Assembly: GCA_930367205.1 (NCBI GenBank)
Contig: CAKNEZ010000004.1
Coordinates: forward strand, 345,001 to 409,000
DNA length: 64,000 nucleotides
Source of the DNA: Acanthosoma haemorrhoidale
Lineage: Eukaryota; Arthropoda; Insecta; Hemiptera; Acanthosomatidae
Reading direction: 5' to 3'
Shown here: one piece after another, positions 1-11,600 of the stretch
How positions within the stretch are numbered: the stretch's first letter is position 1
How the letters are laid out: every line of letters begins with the position of its first letter
Position numbers and translations under genes: made by a program
The notes under the pieces: generated by a model
The model's input: only the letters and a program-made list of their open reading frames with translations
What the model was told of the DNA's origin: nothing
Database searches by the model: none

Positions 1-469
1 CCTTGCAAGGCCATCTGCCTTCTCATTGCCTGTGATGCCTGTGTGTCCTGGCACCCAGTCGATTCTAACCTTATTGGCTAGCGAGAGTGTGTTTAAGTTG
101 TTTTTACACTCCTCAACCAAATAAGATCTGGTCGTATAGCTTCTCAGGGCGCCAATGGCTGCCTGGCTATCCGTGAAAATTGTGATCAGTCTGTTTCTTA
201 CACCCTCCCCAATTAAGGTTTGGGTACAGACATTGATCGCCATCACTTCGGCCTGAAAGACCGAGGTGTGTCTACCTAAAGGAATAGAAATCCCAGATTC
301 TGGTTTATCTTTCCTCCATATGCCGGCCCCTGATCCGTTTTCTGTTAGTGAGCCGTCTGTGTAGCAATTAATCCCATTACACAGTTTATGTGGTTTGGTC
401 TTTGTGTTTTCCGCACAGTACAAAACGTCTGTGTGTTTCTTAACTTGTAGGTCAGAGTGCATTGACAGC
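1..469 (-). pseudogene. Loa/R1-like non-LTR retrotransposon fragment, RNase H domain
   Basis: This is the reverse complement of about 11341-11810 in the larger Loa copy of this window and is nearly identical to it. It encodes the RNase H region of ORF2, with the TDGS aspartate motif, the FQAE glutamate and the FTDSQAA aspartate readable in one frame. RNase H would remove the RNA strand of the RNA-DNA hybrid after reverse transcription. The fragment lacks the extra base that breaks the frame near 11469 of the larger copy, so it shows the original reading. It leaves the window on the left. On the right it stops abruptly against a Gypsy gag, as a 5'-truncated insertion would. Confidence 0.85.
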
Positions 470-1023
470 TGACTGAACAACATTTATATCACGCGCGGGT
501 TTGATATCCCATATTTTATCACCGATTTCGGCTAATTTATCCAGATTGCCATCTGAAATAGCCAAAATACTTTTCATTTCTGTTGAAAGTTTATCAAGCC
601 ACAATGATTTCAACAGTTTATCAAAAAAATCGTCACCTGCTAATCCTTTTATTTTTCGAAGTAACTGACTTGGTTTTTGATCTCCTATTTCTAATTCACT
701 AACGACTTTTTTAATTTTTCTGTCCTCACTTTCTCGGAATATACTTAAAAGTCTATCCTTGGTGGTGGTATATTTTTTGTCCTCAGTAGATGAGACAATG
801 TCGTATATGTTTTCTATTATCTTAAGATCCAATTGAGCAATTAGGTAATTAAATTTCGTACCTTCCCTAGTGATTCCTCCAAGATCGAACTGGGCTTCCG
901 CCTGGTAAAACCTGGTTTGTCTTTCCAAAACGGTGGAAGCTTGATACTAACCTTATCAATGTTCTTCGTCAAAGATTCACTATTTTCGTTTTTCATATTT
1001 TCGTCCGGCATGATTAATTTCAT
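470..1023 (-). pseudogene. Gypsy-type (CsRn1-like) gag fragment
   Basis: A gag N-terminal region reads from ATG 1023 and a second frame continues to about 470. One side carries KLPPFW and the other the AEAQFDLGGIT and FNYL motifs typical of structural gag proteins of arthropod Gypsy elements. The two frames meet near 905-920, so at least one frameshift is present. Gag would package the element RNA. The tRNA-Trp primer site just upstream (1036-1053) supports a CsRn1-like assignment. Protease, RT and integrase are missing because the Loa fragment interrupts the gene. No zinc knuckle remains. Confidence 0.75.
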
Positions 1024-1035
1024 ATGTCACTCACG

Positions 1036-1053
1036 ATCACGTCGGGGTCACCA
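1036..1053 (-). promoter_or_regulatory. Retrotransposon primer binding site, tRNA-Trp type
   Basis: On the minus strand these 18 bases read TGGTGACCCCGACGTGAT, an exact match to the primer site complementary to the 3' end of tRNA-Trp as known from tRNA-Trp-primed retroelements. It sits two bases after an LTR end in ACTACA and just before the gag ATG, which is the expected position for priming minus-strand DNA. Confidence 0.8.
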
Positions 1054-1055
1054 AT

Positions 1056-1222
1056 TGTAGTGGGGTTTTACACATTTGTAAAACTCACAATACATTACAT
1101 AACTTTTATATTTTAGGACGGAACACAAGGTACAAATTTACATATCTTTTTTACACACACATGTGTTGTAGGTTATTTATTTGGCGGTCTCTATGGATAC
1201 CAATCAATGCCAGCCGCCACAG
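1056..1222 (-). repeat. Partial LTR of the CsRn1-like Gypsy element
   Basis: On the minus strand this segment ends in ACTACA immediately before the tRNA-Trp primer site, as the 3' end of a 5' LTR should. The other end is lost where repeat alpha begins near 1223. No second copy of this LTR was found in the window. Confidence 0.6.
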
Positions 1223-1585
1223 ACATAACCTCCAAAATCAACTGTTTGTTTATTCCATTTGGATGATTCAGAATTGTTAGGTATTATTCAAAGGTTTTGT
1301 AAACAAGGGTAAGCATTTGCTTCTGGGATTAGAAGGTAAGTAGAACCTGTTTCATATAACACGTAACAAGTCATGGAGTATTATTCATTTATTCACAATG
1401 GACCCTTCAACCACTAGTAATTTTTACGATTAGTCTACGATAATATTACTAATTTACCATGGTGCCATGGTTTTTCAGAGCAAAAAAAATATTTTCAATA
1501 GGAAACATTTTATTTCATATTATTTAAGGGGGCAATACTAAAACATAGTTAAACCTCCTGCAGCATTGACGTTGACAAACAAATC

Positions 1586-1628
1586 AAGTATGGAACTGTT
1601 ACATCACAAATGTAACAGTTCCATACTT
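1586..1628. other. Perfect 19-bp hairpin inside repeat alpha
   Basis: The arm AAGTATGGAACTGTTACAT is followed by the loop CACAA and the exact reverse complement of the arm. The same hairpin is intact in alpha copy 2 at 7606-7648. Conservation in both copies suggests a structural role in the parent element, but no function can be assigned. Confidence 0.85.
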
Positions 1629-1915
1629 TGTACATTATTTACAGTTCCATAATATAATAGTCAGCTTGTGGCTGACTTAATCCTTTATTGAAAAAAAAAA
1701 CAAGGAAAATTTGACTGAACAACAGTGTGAATTGTTGGTGGGACTGAATTGGCAGTGAAAAGGAAGAAGGTTGCATTGTCAGTTCGTAGATTTCCTTTTG
1801 TCAGTTGTAAAGTTTAAAAAAAAAACAAAAAAACCTATTGTTTTATAATATCCGTAAATCTAAGTTTTGCAACCAGTAACGTATATAACAAGAAAAACTT
1901 CTCCACTAAAGCGAA

Positions 1916-2368
1916 GATAAGACCCTACAACATAGTCGTTAAACCGGTAATATTATATGGGACGGAAACCTACAGAAACTACTGAGAATAGAACCAAGGA
2001 TCCTAAGAAGGATCTACGGCCCACAAAAGGATACATACAGACTGAGATCCAACCTAGAAATTCACAAAGGCACAAAAGACCTAGAAATAGACATAAGAAT
2101 CAGGAGACTGAAATTCCACGGACATATGGTAAGAATGGCCCTGGATAGACTAAACAAGGAAATATTCCAGAAAATCCGAGGATACACCAAGCAGATGAAG
2201 GGAGGAACTGAAATACTAGGAATAACGGACCAGGATTGTCAGGACGGAGAAAGATATAGGAAAAGACTGAGGGAAATCAAGGTTCTTTCGGGAAACAAAA
2301 AAACGAAAAAGGGAGTCGCGTGGACAGAAGAAAGAAAACAAAAGTACGTAGAGATAATGAGAGGATAA
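1916..2368 (+). pseudogene. Reverse transcriptase C-terminal remnant
   Basis: Around 1918-1975 the sequence reads RPYNIVVKPVILYGTETY, a motif found near the C-terminus of many non-LTR reverse transcriptases. After frame changes it continues through RRLKFHGHMVRM into a lysine-rich tail ending at 2368. Stops and frameshifts prevent expression. The homologous copy lies at about 12390-12870. The family (RTE-like or other) cannot be fixed from this short part. Confidence 0.6.
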
Positions 2369-3440
2369 TGGAAGAAAAACAAAAACAAGAAAAGAACCGA
2401 AAGTAATGATATTCGCGTGGTCTTAATGCCTTTCCGTGACAAAAAAAAAATCTGTAAATATTTTAAGGGAAGGAGGTAGGTAGGTATCCCTCAACATTCG
2501 TGAGTTTAGAAGGTTGATTATTATTGGGTGGGAGAATACTGGTAGAATTTTCGCATTTGCTCAATTTCTAAAAATATATAATATACTCAATCGATTGACA
2601 TTATGTCATTAAAATCATATCTTTTTAATAATTAGGGTCAGTCACCTATGTGAGACGTCACTTAGTGGCCGAAGTTAAGCTATGAGGCTCGACTATAGTG
2701 TTTTGCTGAAATAAATTTGACATTGTCATTTATGAATCCCCGGAGGGATTTCCAAAAATTGCCTTTAGGACTGGTATTGCACAGTCCCTTGGCGGGGTAT
2801 TGGTAAAGTTTTCAATAAGCAATAATTGCACCTCAGTAGAACTTCATCGGTTACAATAATGCCACTGCGCAAGGTTAATCCAATTATCGCAAATTCGGTA
2901 AGTTATCAAATCAGGGCAGACGTAAATTCCGAGAAGTAAGGTACGTTACAAGGACACTAGGGCACGAACAATTAATTTTAATGCCTTAAGTCGTCAATAT
3001 ATTGTTGCTCACTTCATATACAATGGTAATAAAAACTTCTAAATGTGATTTTAACTTGACTATAACAAGAGAAAATCCCTCAATCAAATAAAACGATGTA
3101 AAAATTGAGGTATAGGTGGTACCTATGCCTGCGGTGCACTCTGGCGGTTGTTTTTACAAGCAGTAAGCGAGGGTGTCCTGAGGGTGAGTTGGGACTCTCC
3201 CCATTCTACTTAATAGGGATGACTGTAGTGTCGTAACCGGTCGGTAGTGACAATTGATTATTCTCACTTAGTCAACTAGGTTGACTAAGTTCATTTAAAA
3301 AGGAAAGAGGATATTTATTACTAAAAGGCATATTCAAAAATAATTCAATAGAAAATTGTTAATATTTTCACGTATAGAACAATAAAATCTGTCTTGTACG
3401 TTAACTGACACTCGTTTAGCCAGAGCGAGCTAATTATTAA

Positions 3441-3972
3441 GTAACCCATTTATTTTTCTATTTTTAACCGATTCACAACGAAGTATTCAAATTTTTATTT
3501 TTATTATACATACGATATACTCCTTTTATTTTATTTTTTTAACTTTGTTAATTGACTCGCAACAAGGGAATGCACTTTGTTATGGAATGTTACCAGGTAA
3601 GTCAGGTGTAAATAGCCCTTGTATCAGTGGGTTTTTGTGTCCTTGGAGTGTTTCCGGAAAGTGTGCGAAGGGTTTACATATAATGGTGCACCTGTCATTT
3701 CTGTTTAGAGGCACTCTGGCTATCACATATAGGGAACCCATGTTTAATAAAACAAAATAAATAGAATAATAGTTTCAAAATAATAAACCTGGAGAGTCCA
3801 GCCACGAATATCTGAAGCTGAATAATAACTGGTGACGAGTAGTTTGTTTGTATCAACAAATTATGATTTGCGAACAAGGAAAATTTTCCCCATAACGAGG
3901 GATCAGAACTAACCTAGATCTACCCGAAATCGGACTTTCGACAATTCCTGGTATCCTGTAGATACGGTATTA
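3441..3972. other. No recognised gene
   Basis: This is AT-rich sequence beyond the clear end of alpha copy 1. Weak similarity to 18942-18985 (ATTTTTAACCGAT) suggests that alpha may extend a little further. The 71-codon open frame at 3545 has no recognisable motif. Confidence 0.5.
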
Positions 3973-4060
3973 GTAGTAGATATTTTTCTTCCTAAACAAC
4001 GGTTATTAGTGATTTAAAGTACTCGAATATAATTTAATGGCACTGTGTCATCGCATAGTT
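3973..4060 (+). repeat. 88-bp direct repeat, left copy
   Basis: This is identical to 4991-5078. The pair brackets a 930-bp stretch that holds the Gypsy LTR at 4181-4990. It is far longer than the 4-6 bp target duplication made by LTR-element integration. Confidence 0.9.
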
Positions 4061-4180
4061 CATCGCACTCTGGTTCATAATTAATGTATTATAATAAAAA
4101 ATGTCATGTAACTTCATTATGTAACTTCTGGTAATAAATCATAGAGAGGTCGGAAGTCGTAGACAGGTAACTAAAAGGGT

Positions 4181-4990
4181 GTGGCAATAAACCAAGAGAA
4201 TTAGCCACCTGGTACCATAAAACCTGGGCAAAGGACACTTACCCCTATTAAAATAGACCTTCAGTCACGTTCCCACGGTCAATAAATCATGCTAGGAACC
4301 CTTTTGGGACCCATGGGATAATAACCTTGCTATAGGTGGTCAAATAACCCAAGGGGGTGAAGCCCTAACAGCTATAAAAAACACACCCTCGTACCCCAAC
4401 GGTCAATAAACTGACTACCTGTGTATCGTAAAACTTACGCCGGGCAGACAAACCGGCCTTCCACGAGGGAGGGGGTTATCATATTTATATCAGTAAATTT
4501 CACTCTTCAGCCCAGTCAGTCCCTCAGTCTTCATAGCGCACGACTTATCACTAACCCCAGGGCACCTGGCCCTGGTGGGCTACTCTGCCACTCAGTCTTC
4601 CGAGTAACTCGACACCGGGGGCACTTGGCCCCTGGTAGGCCCCACTCTTCATTCTTTTCTAGTTTCGACATACCGATAGCCGCTACCACCGACGGCCCTT
4701 AGCCTCACAGCCTATACCAGACCTCTGACGACTTGTGCTTATTACGCTGCCGATCTCTCGCCCGAACTCTTAAACTGGTCTTATTCTTTATGAACCTCTG
4801 AACCTCATCCTGAACACAGTGTCTTGTCGGGACACATTCCTAATCATATATGGAGTCAGATATTAACGCCTACATGGAACATGGTCCATGTTATTAACTA
4901 CAACAATCCGACAATTGTTGACCTCAGACAATTGTTCACCTTTTCCGACAATTGTGCACCGCCGACAATTGTTCAACCAATATCCCGACA
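4181..4990 (+). repeat. Gypsy LTR, family L
   Basis: The segment starts TGTGGCAATAAA after a short purine tract (AAAAGGG) and ends CCCGACA. The same CCCGACA terminus and a shared internal block (CCTGAACA...CAGTG...GGAGTCAG) occur in the LTRs at 19039-19639, 39183-41535 and 57049-57796. The region before its end repeats the motif CCGACAATTGT several times (4906-4975). The 120 bases before it (4061-4180) could be the 3' end of the internal region. No coding part remains. Confidence 0.65.
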
Positions 4991-5078
4991 GTAGTAGATA
5001 TTTTTCTTCCTAAACAACGGTTATTAGTGATTTAAAGTACTCGAATATAATTTAATGGCACTGTGTCATCGCATAGTT
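4991..5078 (+). repeat. 88-bp direct repeat, right copy
   Basis: This is a perfect match to 3973-4060 and begins immediately after the CCCGACA end of the LTR. Confidence 0.9.
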
Positions 5079-6467
5079 GGAAATGTATCGTTAACCCGAA
5101 TTCCCATTGAGATCGGCCGTACAGGAATAAACAGTTGGCATACTTTACTATGTATTAATATTCGAATATAAATCATCATATTCGATGATCAAGTAAAATC
5201 AGTCGGATAACTGTGAATCGCGATTGATCTGCATCAGCATTTCAGCGTTGAAGCATTGCCTGGGAGAATATTCGCGTATCGTGCTAATTACCCACTTTTC
5301 AATCTGAGCCTAAAAACTATTTCGCAAAGTAGCCAAAATGTTTCGTGAAGATAAATATTGTCAATGAAGGACGTAAAGTGACGGTAAATGATAATAACCA
5401 CCATTTCAATTTTGGAACTTCTCGATGGCAACTATTCAGAAACTTAAAGCTAACAGACTTGTGCTGATTTGAAAGTTTTCCGGTCAGAGTTTCTATTAAA
5501 ATAGGTCAGGGTTTTAGCCTCACAGCATTGGATTGGATGAGGCAGGCTCAGCCTTAATGACCAAGAAGAGAGGATCGGTCCGAGCTGGCAGTAATTAATC
5601 AGAAAGGGGAAGAAGATGGTTGTTGTGGTACGGCCGGTTGCCAACAATGGGATTGTGCTAGCAGCACAATAATGAGAAAACTAATGGATCAGCCTCTCGG
5701 GTTCCGGTCCTAGTCCTGAGATGGGACTCCTCGGTGACCGGCCCTTATTTCCCAGAGTGGCTTGTCGGCCCCCTCTGATCCCCAAAGGATGGCTTGTCTT
5801 GAACCAGTCGGTACCGATGGATTTATATGCTAAGTTAATCACTCTAATAACATATAAAAATCAGGCTTTCTCCTAGCTTTCAATAACAAATCACTAAAAG
5901 AAGCGTTACAAAAGAAAGATAATAGTTAACTCGTGTTACAAATGTAGAGTAGGCTTGCGAACGTGAATATCCTATTCAAGTCAGTAACTCACTTAAATAA
6001 CAATCAAAACTTCCAAGCAAATATCTAACAAGACCAACTAAAATACGCTCAGATTGTTGCCTTCCTTCCAAGAACATGTTATGAACTTGACGCAGTGACT
6101 GCTTTTAGGACCGTGTACGTTAATTACTTGTACCTCCGGCCACTTATTGAAAATTCACTTAATGACGTGATTTGCGAGAAAAATTTCAAACTTATGTTAT
6201 TAGGCAGGGAGTAAAGAAGTTTAATTCGGTACAAAACTTCGTATGGCAGAATGAGGCATTTTTTTCTTAACACCTTCATTGTGCTCCTGAAATACTTCAA
6301 CGCAAAATACCATCACTTCATCTGAAACTGGGATTTTCAACACGATTTCAATTATCTCATTTTAATCGTCTCGTAGTTATAGTCCACGAAAGTCCCAACA
6401 TATAGTACATACTATAAATTATAACATTAAAATATTTAGTTTGATGAAATAGGATGGGAAAATATTC
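5079..6467. other. No recognised gene
   Basis: This stretch is AT-rich with one GC-richer block at about 5680-5815. Open frames are short and without motifs. No second copy was found in the window. Confidence 0.5.
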
Positions 6468-6477
6468 AGGTATAACT
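6468..6477. repeat. 10-bp target site duplication, left copy
   Basis: AGGTATAACT is repeated exactly at 6815-6824 and flanks the retroposon between them. Confidence 0.8.
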
Positions 6478-6814
6478 TTTTTTTTTTTCTTTTTTTTCCC
6501 CCCCTACCTGAGGCTGAGCCTCAATCGGGCTAGCCCCACAAGCCCGTGAAGCGGGCTCATGGGGTTACGTAGCCTGTGGTGCGCGTATTCCGATGCAATG
6601 GGATTGTTGCACCGGTCAGCGCACTTTCGGTTATTCTGTTTTGTTCCATTTATTCTCAAAAAAAAAACACATGATAATGATATATAAAAAAGAAAGAAGA
6701 AAACACAAAACTAAAGTAAAGAGAAAAGAAACACCTCTAATAATATATTTACAAATCCTAAACTAGCTATATATACATAGCTTTTTTTTTTTTTTTTTTT
6801 TCCCGTGCTGATAT
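6478..6814 (-). mobile_element. 337-bp non-autonomous or 5'-truncated retroposon
   Basis: The insert is flanked by a perfect 10-bp duplication. Read on the minus strand it ends in a long A-run (poly-T at 6478-6497, broken by one C) directly against the duplication, which is diagnostic of target-primed reverse transcription. The last 160 bases are GC-rich with a short hairpin (AGCCCG, five-base loop, CGGGCT) and the palindrome GAGGCTGAGCCTC. The 5' part is AT-rich and starts with another A-run (T20 at 6782-6801). No pol III A and B boxes were recognised, so it may be the 3' UTR of an unseen LINE rather than a SINE. Confidence 0.7.
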
Positions 6815-6824
6815 AGGTATAACT

Positions 6825-7242
6825 AATCAATTAATGACAGTCATCAATTTATGGAGTTGGCAGAAATTTTCATTTCACTGGGCGAATCCAAATCATACAA
6901 GGTAACACCACATATACTTGGCCATTTTATTTAATTTCGATATCAGCTTATAACAAATACAATGTTTTTTTTTTCTATTCAAAGTCCAAGAGAGACTCAA
7001 ACGATGATTGGTATACCCCCGGTGTCCAGGCTCATTTTAAGAAGGTTAAATCAGCAAACCAATCAGTTAATTAACAGAAACTCGAGCATTATATCTCGTC
7101 AAGTCAATACAAGGGCCACGTCTCCATGACTCCATCAATTGAACGGCCATAAGTAGTCATAAAGCCATGATTGACTTATAGCGTCCCTGACAATTGATGC
7201 ATGCGCATTTGCCCCACTGCACGCACAGTGCATCGAACAATG
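6825..7242. other. No recognised gene
   Basis: This is non-coding sequence between the small retroposon and alpha copy 2. It contains no significant open frame and no repeat shared within the window. Confidence 0.5.
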
Positions 7243-7902
7243 GACAAAACCTCAAAAATCAACTGTTTGTTTATTCCATTTGGATGAATCAGAATCGTTA
7301 GGTATTATTCAAAGGTTTTGTAAACAAGGGTAAGCATTTGCTTCTGGGATTAGAAGGTAAGTAGAACCTGTTTCATATAACACGTAACAAGTCATGGAGT
7401 ATTATTCATTTATTCACAATGGACCCTTCAACCACTGGTAAGTTTTACGATTAGTCTACGATAATATTACTAATTTACCATGGTGCCATGGTTTTTCAGA
7501 GAAAAAAAATATTTTCAATAGGAAACATTTTATTTCATATTATTTAAGGGGGCAATACTACAACATAGTTAAACCTCCTGCAGCATTGACGTTGACAAAA
7601 AAATCAAGTATGGAACTGTTACATCACAAATGTAACAGTTCCATACTTTGTACATTATTCACAGTTCCATAATATAATAGCAGCTTGTGGCTGACTTAAT
7701 CCTTTATTGAAAAAAAAAACAAGGAGAATTTGACTGAACAACAGTGTGAATTGTTGGTGGGACTGAATTGGCAGTGAAAAGGAAGAAGGTTGCATTGTCA
7801 GTTCGTAGATTTCCTTTTGTCAGTTGGAAAGTTTAAAAAAAAAAAAACCTATTGTTTTATAATATCCGTAAATCTAAGTTTTACAACCAGTAACGTATAT
7901 AA
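7243..7902 (+). repeat. Repeat alpha copy 2, part 1
   Basis: This matches 1223-1891 closely, including the 19-bp hairpin at 7606-7648. It is broken at 7902 by the Loa element and resumes at 12362. Confidence 0.85.
7892..7902. repeat. 11-bp target site duplication of the Loa insertion
   Basis: AACGTATATAA occurs here and again at 12362-12372. Alpha copy 1 has a single occurrence at the equivalent place, which serves as the empty site. Confidence 0.9.
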
Positions 7903-8684
7903 GTGGATATCCATCCACTCAGCTGACGAAGGAGAATTGCGAGGAAATGAAGGGCCAGCTGATGAAATTTGTCGATTAGCTGGAAGAAGAGAAAGGGACA
8001 CAGGCTGAATTCAGCGGAATTTACCCACATGTGGGAGCCTGTGTCATAATCTGCGACAACCAGGAGACCAAGGACTGGTTGTCGATTATAGTACCCAATT
8101 TTAACATGAGTGGGTACCTGGAGCTCCGCGTAGGAAAGGTGGAGGAGCTTCATAAAACCGTGAAGGTAGGAACCTTCATTACAGGAGAAATGCCTCTGGA
8201 AGGTCATTTCATGAAGAGGATCAGGACCCAAAACTCTAGGGTACCTGATATTGGATTATAGAGACTCCTGGTCACCAAGGTGGAGAAGCATGGCTTCTTT
8301 GCGATCCTGTCTGCCCCAGAGACTAGCATGGAATACCTTGAGAAGCGGAACCTTAAGCTGAACTATGGGTTTACTAAGGTCGCTCTCAGGGTATTGGATA
8401 AGAAGAAGCCGCTGAAAGCAGTACAGGAGAGGAAGGCGGCTGATAAGATGGAGGAGGCAAGGAGCGATCCCGAGGTGGAGGAGTCGAAGGGGATCGCTAC
8501 GACGAATTTGCCAACTCCAAAGGATGGCCCCAAGGCGATGACTATGGCGGCTGCGGGGGGTGGCCCCGTGGCGGGGGCTGGGGGGCGCGCTGGGTCTCGG
8601 CCCTCTGTGATGGGGAGGCCTGGGTTTGGCGCTGTCTCCCGGCGTCCGCCTCGGGGTGGCCCTCCGGGGGCCGGCGGGCACTGA
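7903..8684 (+). pseudogene. Loa ORF1 (gag-like, DUF4780-like), truncated
   Basis: This is the C-terminal part of the RNA-binding gag-like protein. It aligns throughout with the intact ORF1 at 62427-63701. Two in-frame TAG stops interrupt it, one at 7977-7979 where the intact copy has a glutamine codon and one at 8259-8261 where it has tryptophan. The end is a glycine, proline and arginine-rich tail (RRPPRGGPPGAGGH). Its stop is separated from the ORF2 ATG by only two bases, an arrangement suited to reinitiation. No CCHC zinc knuckle is visible. Confidence 0.85.
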
Positions 8685-8686
8685 TC

Positions 8687-11600
8687 ATGGTGGTGAGGCT
8701 GCTGCAAATTAATCTGCACCACTGTATTGCAGCATGTGGTGTTCTGCAGCAGTATGTGAGAGGTAAGGATATTGATAGCATTCTAATACAAGAACCTTAC
8801 CTGTATAAGGACAGGATGGGGGGGCTGGCGATGCGTGGGTATGAGATTATTTCTGTACCCGCGCGTGCCAGAGCCTGTATCCTGCATAAGAGCTGTCTTA
8901 AAATGCTGCCTCTATGGCAATATTGTTCTAGAGATTTAGCAGCAGCTCAAATGGCCCTCAACGAGGGAAATCAAGGTGGGAGGTTGACGATTGCATCGGT
9001 CTACCTCCAATATGAAGAAGGAGTCCCGACCGAGGCACTTAGTAAGCTAACGGAAGGGACTGTTTTAAGGGGCGAGCTTATAGCATCGCTTGACGCGAAC
9101 GCTCACCATCAGCTCTGGGGGAGCAAGAACAACAACCAGAGAGGTGAGTGTTTAGTAGAGTACATAACTAGTAATGACCTAGACATTCTAAACAGAGGCA
9201 ATATTGCCACTTTTAACAATAGAATCAGATCTGAGGTCATTGACATAACCCTTAGCACACGTACTATAAGCCTAAGGGTTAAAGGCTGGCACGTCTCTGA
9301 AGAAGAGTCATGCTCAGATCATAGATACATTAGATTTGATCTAAGTGGTAACATCACGTCCGAAGCTGTGTATAGGAATCCCAAACTTACAAACTGGGAA
9401 ACCTACTATACACAGCTTGAGGAGGAGGTCAAATGCTGTCCTAGAGTGGTGAGTAGCAACTGGCATTTGGAACATTTAAACTCAACATTGACTGAGGCAA
9501 TAATTAAGTCATACACTGATAATAACACTGTATGTAATGTTAGATCCAACAGGAACTGTCCCTGGTGGAACAATGAACTTGGCAAGTTAAGAGCTCTTAC
9601 ACGTAAACTTTTTAACGTGGCCAAAAGATCAGGCAGATGGGACACTTATAAACGTGCACTCACTGATTATAACAAAGAAGTCAGAAAGGCTAAAAGAAGG
9701 GCGTGGAAGAAATTTTGTAGCGAAATAAACGATACAACTTCCATGTTTAGAGTAAATAGGATCTTATCCAAGCAGTCTGACAGGGGAGTATTGGGCTCCG
9801 TCAGGGTGGGAGGGGGCTATACGGATTCTGAGGAGGGAACCCTCGGTGCCCTGGCGCGCGCGCATTTTCCTGGCTGCGGACTGATGGATACGATTAATAA
9901 TGACCCTACCAACTGTGAACACACTAGTTGCAAGGGTAACTGGGCAGAAGCAAATAAAATTGTCAATTCTGCAAGAGTGGAGTGGGCAATTAATTCTTTT
10001 GCTCCCTTCAAATCATCTGGTATGATGATGCGATTTTCCCAGCCTTGCTACAAAAAGGCCTACCAGTAATTAGGCCCCTTATACTTACCTTGTTAAGGGG
10101 AAGCTTGGCACTGAGCTATATTTCAGTAAGCTGGAGGATGGCAAAAGTGTGTTACATACCAAAACCTGGGAAAGAGTCCTATGACGAACCCAAGTCTTAC
10201 AGACCAATATGTCTGACTTCATTTTTAATGAAGACCTTGGAAAAGGTCATAGACAGACATATTCGGGATGGAATACTGGTAGAACGACCGCTCCATAGCG
10301 CTCAATTCGCATAGCAGGCAGGAAAATCCTGTGAAATTGCTCTCCACCACCTGGTTTCCAGGATCGAGAGATCCCTAGTTCATAAAGAAATAATGGTAGG
10401 CATCTTTGTTGATATAGAAGGTGCCTTTGATCGCACACCCTATAACACTATGGCATCGGCCTTAGAAAGAAAGGGGATTAGTTCCTTAGCCTCTAGCTGG
10501 ATAAACACCATGCTAGAGAATAGGATTTTACAATCACAATTGAGACAAACCAAACTGTGGATGAAGCCAGTGGGAGGATGTCCACAGGGAGGGGTGTTAT
10601 CTCCATTACTGTGGTGTTTGGTCGTTGACTCATTGTTAACAAACCTAAACTCTGCAGGGTTCTACGCACAGGGATATGCTGATGACATTGCTGTGCTCAT
10701 AGGTGGCAAGTTCTCAGAAACCATTTCTGAGTTGCTTTCCGCATCGATGGATCTTTTGAGGGATTGGTGTGAAAAGAATGGTTTAGGAATCAATCCCCAG
10801 AAGATAAATCTCTGTATCTTCACTAACAAAAGAAATGCTATAGTTAGACCACCCTATATAGGGGGGGCACAGGTAAGCATTTGTAATGAGGTAAAGCATC
10901 TAGGGGTTACTCTGGATAGTAAATTGGACTGGTCCAAACACATCAGGAATACTACTATGAAGGCACTTCGATGCCTCTATGCATGCAAAAGGGCTGTGGG
11001 TAGGACCTGGGGACTGGGTTGTAGTCTGGCTATATACCGCAGCAGTGAGACCAATGGTGCTCTATGCCTCTATGGTGTGGTGGCACAGAGGTAGCATTAG
11101 TAAAAATAGAACTTTGCTTGGCAAATTACAGAGGCTCTCATGTCTCATGATTACTGGTGCCATGATTACAACTCCTACTGCTGCAATGGAAGTCTTATTG
11201 AACTTGAATCCACTGCACATAGAAGTAAAAGCGCAAGCCTTGAACGTGGCTTACAGATTTGCGAAATCAGGAACAAGATCCAAAGCCATGACTTACATGA
11301 GGCATGGGAACATGTTCAGAAGAATTGATGAGGACGAGGTGCTGTCAATGCACTTTGACCTACAAGTTAAGAAACACACAGACGTCTTATACTGTGCGGT
11401 AGACAAAAAGACCAAACCACATAAACTGTGTAATGGGATTAATTGCTATACAGACGGCTCACTAACAGGAAAACGGATCAGGGGCCGGCATATGGAGGAA
11501 AGATATACCAGAATCTGGGATTTCTATTCCTTTAGGTAGACACACCTCGGTCTTTCAGGCCGAAGTGATGGCGATCAATGTCTGTACCCAAACCTTAATT

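Larger units (their letters stand above)
1223..3440 (+). repeat. Dispersed repeat alpha, copy 1 (unclassified, composite)
   Basis: This segment is repeated at 7243-7902, 12362-13371 and 17970-18941, where two retrotransposons interrupt it. It contains a perfect hairpin (1586-1628), a remnant of a non-LTR reverse transcriptase C-terminus (1916-2368), an A-run near 2441-2450 and a non-coding tail. Copy 2 has about 550 extra bases in the tail. No terminal inverted repeats or LTRs were recognised, so the class is unknown. It could be a decayed non-LTR element fused to other sequence. Confidence 0.75.

Noticed and set aside
2239..2442. Phenylalanine and serine-rich minus-strand frame, also at 12723-12982
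   Set aside because: It is the reverse of the lysine-rich RT remnant in repeat alpha.
6540..6600. tRNA-like folding of the GC-rich part of the small retroposon
   Set aside because: No A box or B box and no full cloverleaf could be found.
8256..8722. Antisense proline and arginine-rich frames over the end of Loa ORF1
   Set aside because: They are reverse-strand readings of the glycine and arginine-rich tail.
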